Shown piece after piece: positions 18,917 to 26,198 of a stretch of 64,000 nucleotides of DNA; within the stretch, counting starts at the first letter, position 1; every line of letters begins with the position of its first letter. Source of the DNA: Streptomyces sp. NBC_01750 (GTDB taxonomy: Bacteria; Actinomycetota; Actinomycetes; Streptomycetales; Streptomycetaceae); the NCBI RefSeq assembly GCF_035918095.1, contig NZ_CP109137.1, positions 4,776,001-4,840,000 on the forward strand, read 5' to 3'. A model generated the notes under the pieces. It had not been told where the DNA came from. It saw only the letters and a program-made list of their open reading frames with translations, and did not search any database. Made by a program: the position numbers and the translations under genes.

Positions 18917-19612
18917 TCAGGCGTCCTGGTGGTGGGGCGGCGAGGTCAGCCGGACCGCCAGAACAGCTGCCTGGACGCGGCGCTTGACCCCGAGTTTCGC
19001 CAGAAGCCGCGATATGTGGTTCTTGACGGTCTTCTCCGACAGATAGAGACGCTTGCCGATCTGGCGGTTGGTGAGTCCCTCACCGATCGGATCCAGAATT
19101 TGGCGTTCGCGCACGGTCAGAGCGTCCAACGGTCCTGCCTCTGCAGCAGGTTGCCCGGAGGGTGCGCGCAGACCGCTCATCAGCCGTCCGGTGGTCGCCG
19201 GGTCCAGCATCGACTGCCCCGAGGCCACCGTACGCACCGCCGTGACCAGGTCGGAGCCCTTGATCTGCTTCAGTACGTAGCCGGCCGCCCCGGCCATGAT
19301 CGCGTCCAGCAGGGCGTCGTCATCATCGAACGAAGTCAGCATCAGGCAGGCCAACTCCGGCATCCGGTCACGCAGTTCACGGCAGCCGGTGATGCCGTCG
19401 CTGTCCGGGAGGCGAATGTCCAGGATCGCGACATCCGGACGCAGCGCCGGAGCGCGGACCAGCGCCTGCGCACTGGTTCCCGCCTCGCCGACCACCGCGA
19501 TGTCCGGTTCCAGGTCGAGCAGGTCGTGCAACCCGCGTCGTACGACCTCGTGATCGTCGAGCAGGAAGACCCGGATCGGTGACTCCGGTGTGAAGACGCG
19601 TTCCTGGCTCAT
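18917..19612 (-). CDS. NarL/LuxR-type response regulator, OsdR/DevR-like
   Basis: 231-aa regulator. The receiver domain has the acidic pair in FLLDDHE, the phospho-acceptor Asp in DVAILDIRLPDSDG, and the conserved Lys in GYVLKQIKG. The C-terminal LuxR-type HTH reads LTVRERQILDPIGEGLTN, then LSEKTVKNHISRLLAKLG. The family consensus has Leu where Pro occurs in LDPIGEG, a helix-breaking change that could weaken DNA binding. ATG 19612 is preceded by GGAGGG. It probably regulates the Usp, adh, pfl and gap genes nearby through GGGAC...GGCCC boxes. Confidence 0.9.
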   Translation of the reverse strand: MSQERVFTPESPIRVFLLDDHEVVRRGLHDLLDLEPDIAVVGEAGTSAQALVRAPALRPDVAILDIRLPDSDGITGCRELRDRMPELACLMLTSFDDDDALLDAIMAGAAGYVLKQIKGSDLVTAVRTVASGQSMLDPATTGRLMSGLRAPSGQPAAEAGPLDALTVRERQILDPIGEGLTNRQIGKRLYLSEKTVKNHISRLLAKLGVKRRVQAAVLAVRLTSPPHHQDA

Positions 19613-19707
19613 ATCGCCCTCCGGCGTCGGTTGTCCCGTCGATCGTGCCGGGCCTGTTCGGCACTCACCACTGCCCGTAGCCCCCGAAGGCCGTCCGACC
19701 GGGATCG

Positions 19708-20121
19708 TCAGCGCGGCGGCCCGCTACCGGCGGGCCCGTAGAGACCCAGCAGGCGGACTCCGACTGCGTGGAGCTGATGGGCAAGCACCTGGCCTCGCGC
19801 CCGGGCTTCGAGCCGGTGGGATGTCCCGCTCGTCGGCCGATGCGTCGAGCGGACCGCTGCTGAACAGCCACACCGCCCGATCCAGCAGCGCGCACGGTGT
19901 CGGCGCGCGAACCGTACGGCGTCCCCGTGCTGGCGGCCCGCGTACAGCGCGCCGCCGAGGACCCCCACGTCGTAAGGAGTCCCGTCGCTGACCTCGGACG
20001 CGGGATACACCTCGGCCCCGATCCCGATCCCGTGGGTGCGCAAGGCGTCTTTGACGGCCTCGGCCATTCCCCGTGTCGAACCGTTCCTCGTTCCGTACGC
20101 GACGAGTGCTCGCCGTGCCAT
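19708..20121 (-). pseudogene. Flavodoxin-domain protein, frameshifted
   Basis: The frame begins MARRALVAYGTRNGSTRGMA, an FMN phosphate-binding T-x-(N/T)-G-S-T loop, and continues to GGALYAGRQHGDAVRFARRH. Homology then shifts one frame (ALLDRAVWLFSSGPLDASAD and DERDIPPARSPGARP) near 19905 and decays. The start is 21 bp after the CBS-BON stop, so it was the third gene of a DoxX-CBS-flavodoxin operon. Homologues are protoporphyrinogen-oxidase-like flavodoxins of Streptomyces dormancy clusters. Confidence 0.7.
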
Positions 20122-20142
20122 GGCCGGTCCTCCGTCTACGTC

Positions 20143-20874
20143 TCAGAGTTTGTGGATCCAGGCGTCCGCCACGTCCTTCAGGTCCTCCTCCACCGCTTCG
20201 CCCACGCTGTCGTCGATACGCCAGGTCAGCTCGGGGACGACATCGATCACACCGTCGACCTGTTGGGTCATCCGCTGCGCGACCGTGGCCTCGACGCGCC
20301 GCTCCACCTCGCCCGTGAGAGTGACCACCCCGTCGTGGACGTCGACAGCGACCGCCGCGAGCGGCAGGCCCAGGGCACCGCCCAGGACCTCTTCCACGAC
20401 TTCGCGGTGCAGGTGTGCGTCCGGCCGCAGGAAGAGCTGCAACAGGTCCCGCCGGGTCACGATGCCGACGAGGCGGTCCTCCTCGTCGACGACCGGCAGC
20501 CGTTCGACCCCGTGCTGCGCCATCATCCGCGTGCCGACGGCGACGGTGTCCTCGGCGTGCACCGTGACGGCGGGCTTCGACATCAGCCGGCCGGCCGAAT
20601 GTGCCCCGACCCTGACATCCCTGTCCCCGATGTCTTGTCCGTCGGGCAGGGGCCGCGGGTGCGGCGACGGCCCGGGGGAACGCGCTGTGCCTGCCTGGTC
20701 GCGTATCAGGTCGGTGCCGGAGACGACCCCGATCACCCGCTCATCGTCGTCCACGACGGGCAGGCCGCTGATCCTGTGGTGAGCGAGAAGACGGGCCACC
20801 TCCTTGAACGGAGTGCCGAACTCGACGCATACGACGTCGCCCGTCATCACGGAGCCGATCTTGCTGTGCCGCAT
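20143..20874 (-). CDS. CBS-pair plus BON domain protein
   Basis: 243-aa cytoplasmic protein. Two CBS motifs flank a variable linker: GSVMTGDVVCVEFGTPFKEV...GLPVVDDDERVIGVV and RLMSKPAVTVHAEDTV...RLPVVDEEDRLVGIVT. A C-terminal BON domain follows (VEVHDGVVTLTGEVERRVEA-like, about residues 170-225). Paired CBS domains usually sense adenine nucleotides, and BON domains bind membranes or ligands. The start is 13 bp after the DoxX stop, so they share a transcript. Comparable genes sit beside Usp genes in actinobacterial hypoxia regulons. It appears intact. Confidence 0.9.
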   Translation of the reverse strand: MRHSKIGSVMTGDVVCVEFGTPFKEVARLLAHHRISGLPVVDDDERVIGVVSGTDLIRDQAGTARSPGPSPHPRPLPDGQDIGDRDVRVGAHSAGRLMSKPAVTVHAEDTVAVGTRMMAQHGVERLPVVDEEDRLVGIVTRRDLLQLFLRPDAHLHREVVEEVLGGALGLPLAAVAVDVHDGVVTLTGEVERRVEATVAQRMTQQVDGVIDVVPELTWRIDDSVGEAVEEDLKDVADAWIHKL

Positions 20875-20887
20875 GCCCCTCGTCCTC

Positions 20888-21511
20888 TCAGCTCAGCCAG
20901 CGGTTGTCGCGCACGATCGCCATGCGCTCCCAGCCACGGCCCAGGCCCCACACGCGACCGGCATGGCCGACAGCGAGCGCGATGAGAATCGCGGCGTACA
21001 GGACGTGGTAGTCGACCAGGGGGTTCGACGACATGCTCGGCGCACCGGTCGAAAGGTGCTGGGCCGGCGGCCACTCGGCAGCCCACATCAACGCCATCAT
21101 CACGGTGCCCGCCACCGCGGCGAACCGCAGCGCCACGCCCGCCATCACGGCGACGCCGATGGCCAGCAGCCCCAGCATGAACAGCCAGTTCACCCAGGCG
21201 TCACCAGCCATGCCATGGAAGGTCGACTGCAACGGTCCCGCGGCGACCCCACTCAAGAAGCCCTTGGTCGGCGAACCTCCATCGATCCAGCCCTTGCCCG
21301 AACCGGTCGCGTACCCCCACCCGAACGTCTTGTCGAGGAAAGCCCAGAGGAAGACGAACCCGGTCAGGATCCGTACTCCCGCGAAGACCATGGCGAACGC
21401 GGTGGACCGGGTGGTGTCACGCGCCGCCACAGATGTCGCCGAGTCCGGTGCCCTGCGGCGCGAGGGAAATCGCAGCCCCGCTCGCCCGCTCGAATGATCA
21501 TGAACTGCCAT
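20888..21511 (-). CDS. DoxX-family integral membrane protein
   Basis: 207-aa protein with four predicted membrane helices: MVFAGVRILTGFVFLWAFLD, WLFMLGLLAIGVAVMAGVAL, AAVAGTVMMALMWAAEW and YHVLYAAILIALAVGHA. Related proteins are thiosulphate:quinone oxidoreductase-like or redox-stress membrane partners. ATG 21511 has a perfect AGGAGG 10 nt upstream. It heads the leftward operon with the CBS-BON and flavodoxin genes. A GGGCC...GGCCC palindrome is 100 bp upstream. A fragment of a paralogue persists at 7290-7436. Confidence 0.88.
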   Translation of the reverse strand: MAVHDHSSGRAGLRFPSRRRAPDSATSVAARDTTRSTAFAMVFAGVRILTGFVFLWAFLDKTFGWGYATGSGKGWIDGGSPTKGFLSGVAAGPLQSTFHGMAGDAWVNWLFMLGLLAIGVAVMAGVALRFAAVAGTVMMALMWAAEWPPAQHLSTGAPSMSSNPLVDYHVLYAAILIALAVGHAGRVWGLGRGWERMAIVRDNRWLS

Positions 21512-21610
21512 GGCGATCCCGTCCTCCTGACACCGCCACCGCGAGTGCGGTGGCTTCTCCAATGTCCCGCCCTGGCCGTCATCGCGCTGTAGGCCGAAGG
21601 ACCGCGCGGG

Positions 21611-21624
21611 GGGCCAACCGGCCC
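21611..21624. promoter_or_regulatory. GGGCC-N4-GGCCC box upstream of DoxX operon
   Basis: GGGCCAACCGGCCC lies 100 bp upstream of the DoxX start, preceded by GGACCGCGCGGGG. Together with the elements at 2149, 7195 and 14139 it is a candidate DevR/OsdR-type operator. Confidence 0.35.
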
Positions 21625-21692
21625 TTAAAACGAGGCGCCCTCAAGTTCACGGCAGAAGCGGCCGCAAGCCGTGGACAGCACACGCCGGACGT

Positions 21693-21791
21693 GGCACCCC
21701 GGTCTGGACACACGGCACATCCGAGGAGTTCGTCGGCCGAGCCACCAAGAAGTACACGCGGCGCGACGACACCGTTCCGGCGACCAAGGTC
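21693..21791 (+). pseudogene. Aldo/keto reductase fragment
   Basis: About 33 codons read GTPVWTHGTSEEFVGRATKK and then YTRRDDTVPATKV, matching the TSEE..GRAL..F..R..VV.ATKV segment of aldo/keto reductases. No start, catalytic Tyr or remaining barrel is present. The rest of 21800-22199 shows no gene I can support. Confidence 0.45.
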
Positions 21792-22199
21792 TCCTCAGCA
21801 GGCTTGGGGTGTTCGGAACGGCGCACGCATGGGCCTGCGGGGCGGAGATGGGTCGGAGGGACTCCCGTAACCCGGGCCTGTTCGGGGTGGACACCATCGA
21901 GATGGTAGAGCGGGCCAACTTCGGGGAGAGGGTCCGCGAGGAGGTGTCGGTCATCCGGGTGTGCGAACGCCATGAAGTACGCCTGGGCCAGTAGGCGCTT
22001 GTTGGTCTCTGCCGCTGCCTCCTGAGCTTTCTTCCGGAGCCATCCGGAGGTACGAGGGCATGGCAGCGGCAGGGCGGCGACGTCGAGGACGGCCGCCAGG
22101 CTCGGCCCGATCAGCCGGCTGGCCGCCGAGAATGGATCTGTGCCGGGTGGTACCGGTCGGCGTCGTCGAGCCTGCTCCTCGGGCGCGGACCGGCACAAG

Positions 22200-22232
22200 G
22201 CCCGACCGGCCCCCGGTGTGGGCCGGTCGGGC
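22200..22232. terminator. 12-bp-stem hairpin before psp operon
   Basis: GCCCGACCGGCC (22200-22211) pairs with GGCCGGTCGGGC (22221-22232) around a 9-nt loop. It lies about 140 bp upstream of pspA and probably insulates the operon from upstream transcription. Confidence 0.6.
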
Positions 22233-22370
22233 CCTGCCCTCCCTGGGTATCGCGAGGCGAGGATGGTCCCAGGCCGAGCGTGCGGCCCGTGCCTTCATCG
22301 GCCCGCAGGGAAGGGCGTGGGTACGCAAGGGCCGAGGTTGCGGCCCGGACCACGGCACCAGAGCCTGAGG

Positions 22371-23210
22371 ATGTCTGCCGGCATGGCGCGCATGGCCTGG
22401 CTGATTACTCACTCCCGTCGAGAGAAGGCCGCTATTAGCAGCATCGCTCACCGCATAGCCGCCCTGTTCCGGATCAAGGCGAATAAGGCGCTGGACAAGG
22501 CCGAGGACCCCCGTGAGGTGCTGGACTACTCCTATGCCCAGCAGCAGGAGATGCTGCGAAAGGTACAACGCGGTGTGGCGGACGTGGCCACCAGCCGCAA
22601 ACGCATCGAGCTGCAGATCAGCCAATTGCAGCAGTCCGGCGGCAAGCTGGAGGGACAGGCCCAGCAGGCGCTGGCCGCCGGACGCGAGGACCTCGCCCGC
22701 GAGGCCCTGACCCGGCGCACCGCCGTGGCCTCGCAGGTCACCGACCTGCAGACCCAGCAGTCATCGCTGCAGGACCAGGAGGAGAAGCTCACCCTCGCCT
22801 CGCAGCGCCTGCAGGCGAAGGTGGATGCGTTCCGCACCCGCAAGGAGACCATCAAGGCCGCCTACACCGCGGCCGAGGCCCAGACCCGTATCACCGAGGC
22901 CGTCACCGGCATCGGGGAGGAGATGGGCGATGTCGGCCTGGCCATGCAGCGGGCCCAGGACAAGACCGAGCAGATGCAGGCACGCGCCGGTGCACTGGAT
23001 GAACTGCTCGCTTCCGGGGCGCTGGAGGACGCCACCCTGCCGGCCGGTCGTGACGACATCCAGGCCGAACTCGAGCGCGTAACCGCCGACAGCGACGTGG
23101 ACAAGGAACTGGCCATGATGAAGGCGCAGCTCCCGGCGGCATCCACCCCACCCGCGGTGGAGGGCGGCGGGACCCGGCAGGCACCGCCGGAACAGGAGGC
23201 AACGTCATGA
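22371..23210 (+). CDS. pspA: PspA/IM30-family envelope stress protein
   Basis: About 279 aa, almost entirely coiled coil. FRIKANKALDKAEDPREVLD and QQQEMLRKVQRGVADVATSR match the N-terminal PspA signature, and a long Gln/Glu-rich heptad region follows. These proteins form ESCRT-III-like rods on the inner face of the membrane and stabilise it under stress. In-frame ATGs at 22371, 22383 and 22392 are all possible; GAGG at 22367 favours the second. The C-terminal tail (DSDVDKELAMMKAQLP) is typical of actinobacterial PspA. It overlaps the next gene by ATGA. Confidence 0.92.
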   Translation: MSAGMARMAWLITHSRREKAAISSIAHRIAALFRIKANKALDKAEDPREVLDYSYAQQQEMLRKVQRGVADVATSRKRIELQISQLQQSGGKLEGQAQQALAAGREDLAREALTRRTAVASQVTDLQTQQSSLQDQEEKLTLASQRLQAKVDAFRTRKETIKAAYTAAEAQTRITEAVTGIGEEMGDVGLAMQRAQDKTEQMQARAGALDELLASGALEDATLPAGRDDIQAELERVTADSDVDKELAMMKAQLPAASTPPAVEGGGTRQAPPEQEATS

Positions 23211-23485
23211 TCATGCGGATTCTCGGCGAGGGCCAGTACGAGATCGCCGAAGAGCACCTCGACCGGCTCAACGAGCTGGACGCCCCGCTGCAGTCGGCCG
23301 CCGACGCGGGCGACGAGCAGGTCTTCGCCTCCGCGTTGTCGGCCCTGCTGGACGCGGTGCGCAGCCTCGGCACACCCCTGCCGGACGACAGGATCACGCC
23401 CTCCGACCTGGTGCTGCCCGATGCGGACACCAGCCTCACGCAGGTGCGGGAACTGCTCTCCGACGAGGGTCTGATCCCGGGGTGA
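23207..23485 (+). CDS. pspAA: PspA-associated protein PspAA
   Basis: 92-aa acidic soluble protein starting MIMRILGEGQYEIAEEHLDR, matching the PspAA domain that follows pspA in actinobacteria and archaea. ATG 23207 overlaps the pspA stop, with AGGAGG 8 nt upstream inside pspA. The hydrophilic protein has no membrane segment and ends TQVRELLSDEGLIPG. It is thought to modulate PspA by direct contact. It is translationally coupled to both neighbours. Confidence 0.88.
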   Translation: MIMRILGEGQYEIAEEHLDRLNELDAPLQSAADAGDEQVFASALSALLDAVRSLGTPLPDDRITPSDLVLPDADTSLTQVRELLSDEGLIPG

Positions 23486-24414
23486 TGGCGATGCGCAGCC
23501 GTTTCGAGCCCGACCGGCAGCTGACCTCCCGCATGGTGGTCACGATGTTCCTGCTCGGGCTGGTGTACGTGGCGTTCATCGCCGCGCTGATCGTGCTGCT
23601 CAAGTCCGTCGTCGTGGTGGTCGTGATCGCCGCCGGGCTGCTGGTTGCGCAGTTCTGGTTCTCGGACCGGATCGCCCTGTATGCCATGCACGGCCGCCTC
23701 GTCACCGCCGAGGAACAGCCCCGGCTGCACGGGGTCGTCGACCGGCTGTGCGCCACCGCGGACATGCCCAAACCCCGGGTGGCCATCTCCGACATGGACC
23801 TGCCCAACGCGTTTGCCACCGGCCGCAACGCCGACCACGCCGTGGTCTGCGTCACCACCGGACTGCTGCGCCGCCTGGAGACCGAGGAACTCGAGGGCGT
23901 CCTCGCCCACGAGCTCTCCCACGTCGCACACCGCGACGTCGCCGTGATCACCATCGCCTCTTTCCTGGGCGTGATCGCCGGACTCATCGTCCGCTTCGCC
24001 TTCTACTCCCAGCTGTTCGGCGGACGCAACCGCGACCAGAACACCGCCGCCCTGCTCGCGATCGTCATGGCGGTCTCCGCCCTCGTATACGCCATCAGCT
24101 TCCTGCTCATACGGGCGCTGTCCCGCTACCGCGAACTGGCCGCCGACCGCGCCGCAGCCATGCTCACCGGGAAACCCTCCGCCCTGGCCTCGGCGCTGAC
24201 CAAAGTCAGCGGCGACATCGCCCGCATCCCCACCCAGGATCTGCGCACCGCCCAGGCGTTCAACGCATTCTTCTTCACCCCCGCCCTCGGACCCGGCACC
24301 GCAGTGGCCAACATGTTCTCCACCCACCCCAGCCTGGAACGCCGCATCGAGGCGCTCGCGGAGATCTCCGCGCAGCTGGGCGAGGCAGGCGGGAAACCGC
24401 GCGACGAGGCATGA
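23485..24414 (+). CDS. htpX: M48-family membrane metalloprotease HtpX
   Basis: 309-aa integral membrane protease. Two N-terminal helices (VVTMFLLGLVYVAFIAALIV and SVVVVVVIAAGLLVA) precede the zinc-binding HExxH motif in GVLAHELSHVAHRD (about residue 140), with the third ligand Glu in YRELAADRAAA. Two further helices lie between these motifs. It degrades damaged membrane proteins. ATG 23485 overlaps the pspAA stop by one base; GTG 23482 is an alternative. Presence between PspAA and PspAB links proteolysis to PspA function. Confidence 0.93.
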   Translation: MAMRSRFEPDRQLTSRMVVTMFLLGLVYVAFIAALIVLLKSVVVVVVIAAGLLVAQFWFSDRIALYAMHGRLVTAEEQPRLHGVVDRLCATADMPKPRVAISDMDLPNAFATGRNADHAVVCVTTGLLRRLETEELEGVLAHELSHVAHRDVAVITIASFLGVIAGLIVRFAFYSQLFGGRNRDQNTAALLAIVMAVSALVYAISFLLIRALSRYRELAADRAAAMLTGKPSALASALTKVSGDIARIPTQDLRTAQAFNAFFFTPALGPGTAVANMFSTHPSLERRIEALAEISAQLGEAGGKPRDEA

Positions 24415-24434
24415 CGAGAAGGAGCTGAGGACCC

Positions 24435-25013
24435 GTGGGATTCCTGGACGTCCTGCTCGGCCGGAGCAAGCCGGTCAAGCCTGACCTGGACCAGCTCTTC
24501 GGCCTGCCCTCGGCAGCGATCACCCTCCAGGCCGCGATCGGCTTCACCCCGACCGGCCAGGGCGCGGTGTGCTTCGCCGCCATCGAAGGCGGGGCATTCG
24601 CCCAAGTCCAGCAGGAGGTACGAGCCCTCCTGGACGCGGACTCCGAACGGGCCAGCGTACCGGTGGAGTTCAGCCACGACGCGTACGGATACTCGTGGCT
24701 GCTCTCCCGCCGCGACCCCGGCGATCTGCCCGCCCTGGTCAACGACCTGCACGCGGTGAACACCGCCCTGCAGGACAGCGGCTTCGGCCCGCAACTCCTG
24801 TGCTCCCTGGCCACCTTCCACGACGCCGAACTGCGCCCCCTCGCGCTGGTCTACCTCTACAAGCGCGGCACCTTCTACCCGTTCGCTCCGCTGCCCGGCC
24901 AGAAACGCGACAACCCGCTGGAACTCCAGGTCAAGGCCACGCTCAAGGACGACCTGCGCGTCGAGGAGGACCTGACCCGCTGGTTCCCGCTCTGGGGCGC
25001 CCCCGGCCTGTAG
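24435..25013 (+). CDS. pspAB: PspA-associated protein PspAB
   Basis: 192-aa soluble protein beginning MGFLDVLLGRSKPVKPDLDQ and ending DLTRWFPLWGAPGL, both typical of the PspAB family. No membrane helix or catalytic motif is visible. The GTG at 24435 has AAGGAG upstream and lies 20 bp after htpX. It closes the four-gene actinobacterial psp operon. Its precise biochemical role is unknown. Confidence 0.85.
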   Translation: MGFLDVLLGRSKPVKPDLDQLFGLPSAAITLQAAIGFTPTGQGAVCFAAIEGGAFAQVQQEVRALLDADSERASVPVEFSHDAYGYSWLLSRRDPGDLPALVNDLHAVNTALQDSGFGPQLLCSLATFHDAELRPLALVYLYKRGTFYPFAPLPGQKRDNPLELQVKATLKDDLRVEEDLTRWFPLWGAPGL

Positions 25014-25448
25014 ACCTGGGCCTGTAAACCTGCGGCCACCTTCTGACGGTGTGTCTGGGCCGCGTTCCGGCGCTCTACAGCCAACGCGACCTCCGAAGGC
25101 AATGATGATCGGCCGTGGGAAGGGCATGCCGTCGTCCACGCCCACCACTGATCCAGCCCTGTCGGGAGTACCTCCAAGCGGCAGCTGTTCTTGTGAAGGG
25201 GCGGCGGTTGTCTGACTGGCTCAGGTTGCGCAGTGGTAGGTCGCTCAACAAGTCGCCCTTTGCGTACGCGACTTTAGTGGCATTTGCTCAACATGTGACG
25301 CAGGTCACCGAAAGTCCGCCTCGCCATTTGAGACGATCCCACCCTGCAGTGCCTCGACTCGCACCCGCGGGGCCCCTGAAGGTCCAATTGACCTCGACTT
25401 AGGGCGCGCGGAGGGCACGCCACCCTCGAATTGGACTAGACAACGAAC
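25014..25448. other. Intergenic region homologous to tRNA-Gly downstream flank
   Basis: No gene is supported. Positions about 25295-25448 resemble 60054-60210 (for example GCAGGTCAC, GAGACGA and TAGACAACGAAC blocks at matching distances). The direct repeat marked at 25481 is therefore the best-conserved part of a roughly 230-bp diverged duplication. Confidence 0.5.
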
Positions 25449-25475
25449 AAACCCCAGGCCACTGACCTGGGGTTT
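25449..25475 (-). terminator. Hairpin after tRNA-Gly 3' fragment
   Basis: AAACCCCAGG (25449-25458) and CCTGGGGTTT (25466-25475) form a 10-bp stem; on the minus strand it is followed by a T-rich run (GTTTGTTCGTTG). It matches the hairpin downstream of the intact tRNA-Gly (about 60210-60232). Confidence 0.7.
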
Positions 25476-25480
25476 CACTC

Positions 25481-25524
25481 TGGAGCGGGTGACGGGAATC
25501 GAACCCGCGCTCTGAGCTTGGGAA
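25481..25524 (-). repeat. attR-like site: 3' end of tRNA-Gly (44-bp direct repeat)
   Basis: These 44 bases are identical to 60240-60283, the CCA end, T arm, variable region and 3' half of the anticodon arm of the intact tRNA-Gly(CCC). The 5' half of the tRNA is absent. This is the classic scar of tyrosine-recombinase integration into a tRNA 3' end, and it defines the left boundary of a 34.8-kb island. Confidence 0.9.
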
Positions 25525-26198
25525 TCACCCGGGACTTCAGTGGTCAATATCTATCTGACCAGCGAAAATGGTTCTGGCGGACGCTGTTCCGCCGCAGCCG
25601 TAGAGTGCCTCTCTTGACCGCTGTGTACCCCCGTGACTGGCACGTAGTGGCACGGGTAGAGTCTTCGCTCGTCAGTGGGGTCGATGTGACGCGGTTCGGT
25701 GGAGAGGCATGCGTCCGCGGAAATCATCTCGGGATCGCGTTTGCGGGAGCACTCGATGGTGCGTGGCCAACCGTGAGGGCTGCTGGATGATGTGGCGCTG
25801 ATCGCGAAGCGATCCACGACGAGACGGATGCGCGTCTACTCGCAGCGCGCTTGCCGTCTCGGGTGCGACCTGAGCTCCTGTTCGCGCTGCCCGCTCCAGC
25901 ATCGTGTCCGTATCGCGGTGGCCTTCCCACCGCAACGATCAGATGCTTCCGAGGAGCTACCAGAAGATCCAGCCGAGAGCCGGATTCTGACGCGTTTCAT
26001 CCGCGAACTGCGCGGGATGAAAGCAGCTTCGCTCCGGGGTCGGGCAACACTCCGTACCCCGAGCGCCGCTCGGGCTTCTTCACGCCGGGCGATCGCGTGT
26101 GATCGAGAGCTGCTTCCCTTAAGAGCCGCTGCATCCGGCATAGCCGTGTTGCCGGTACCCCGCCCCTCGGGAAGTCCAGATGAGTGAGGCCGGGTCGG
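25525..26198. other. Island left end, no supported gene
   Basis: Several overlapping short frames occur on both strands but none shows family resemblance, a good ribosome site or consistent codon bias. It may contain decayed coding sequence. Confidence 0.5.

Noticed and set aside
21647..22198. Minus-strand 183-codon frame
   Set aside because: It contains a plausible helical stretch (KAQEAAAETNKRLLAQAYF) but no family could be recognised and the frame overlaps an aldo/keto reductase relic.
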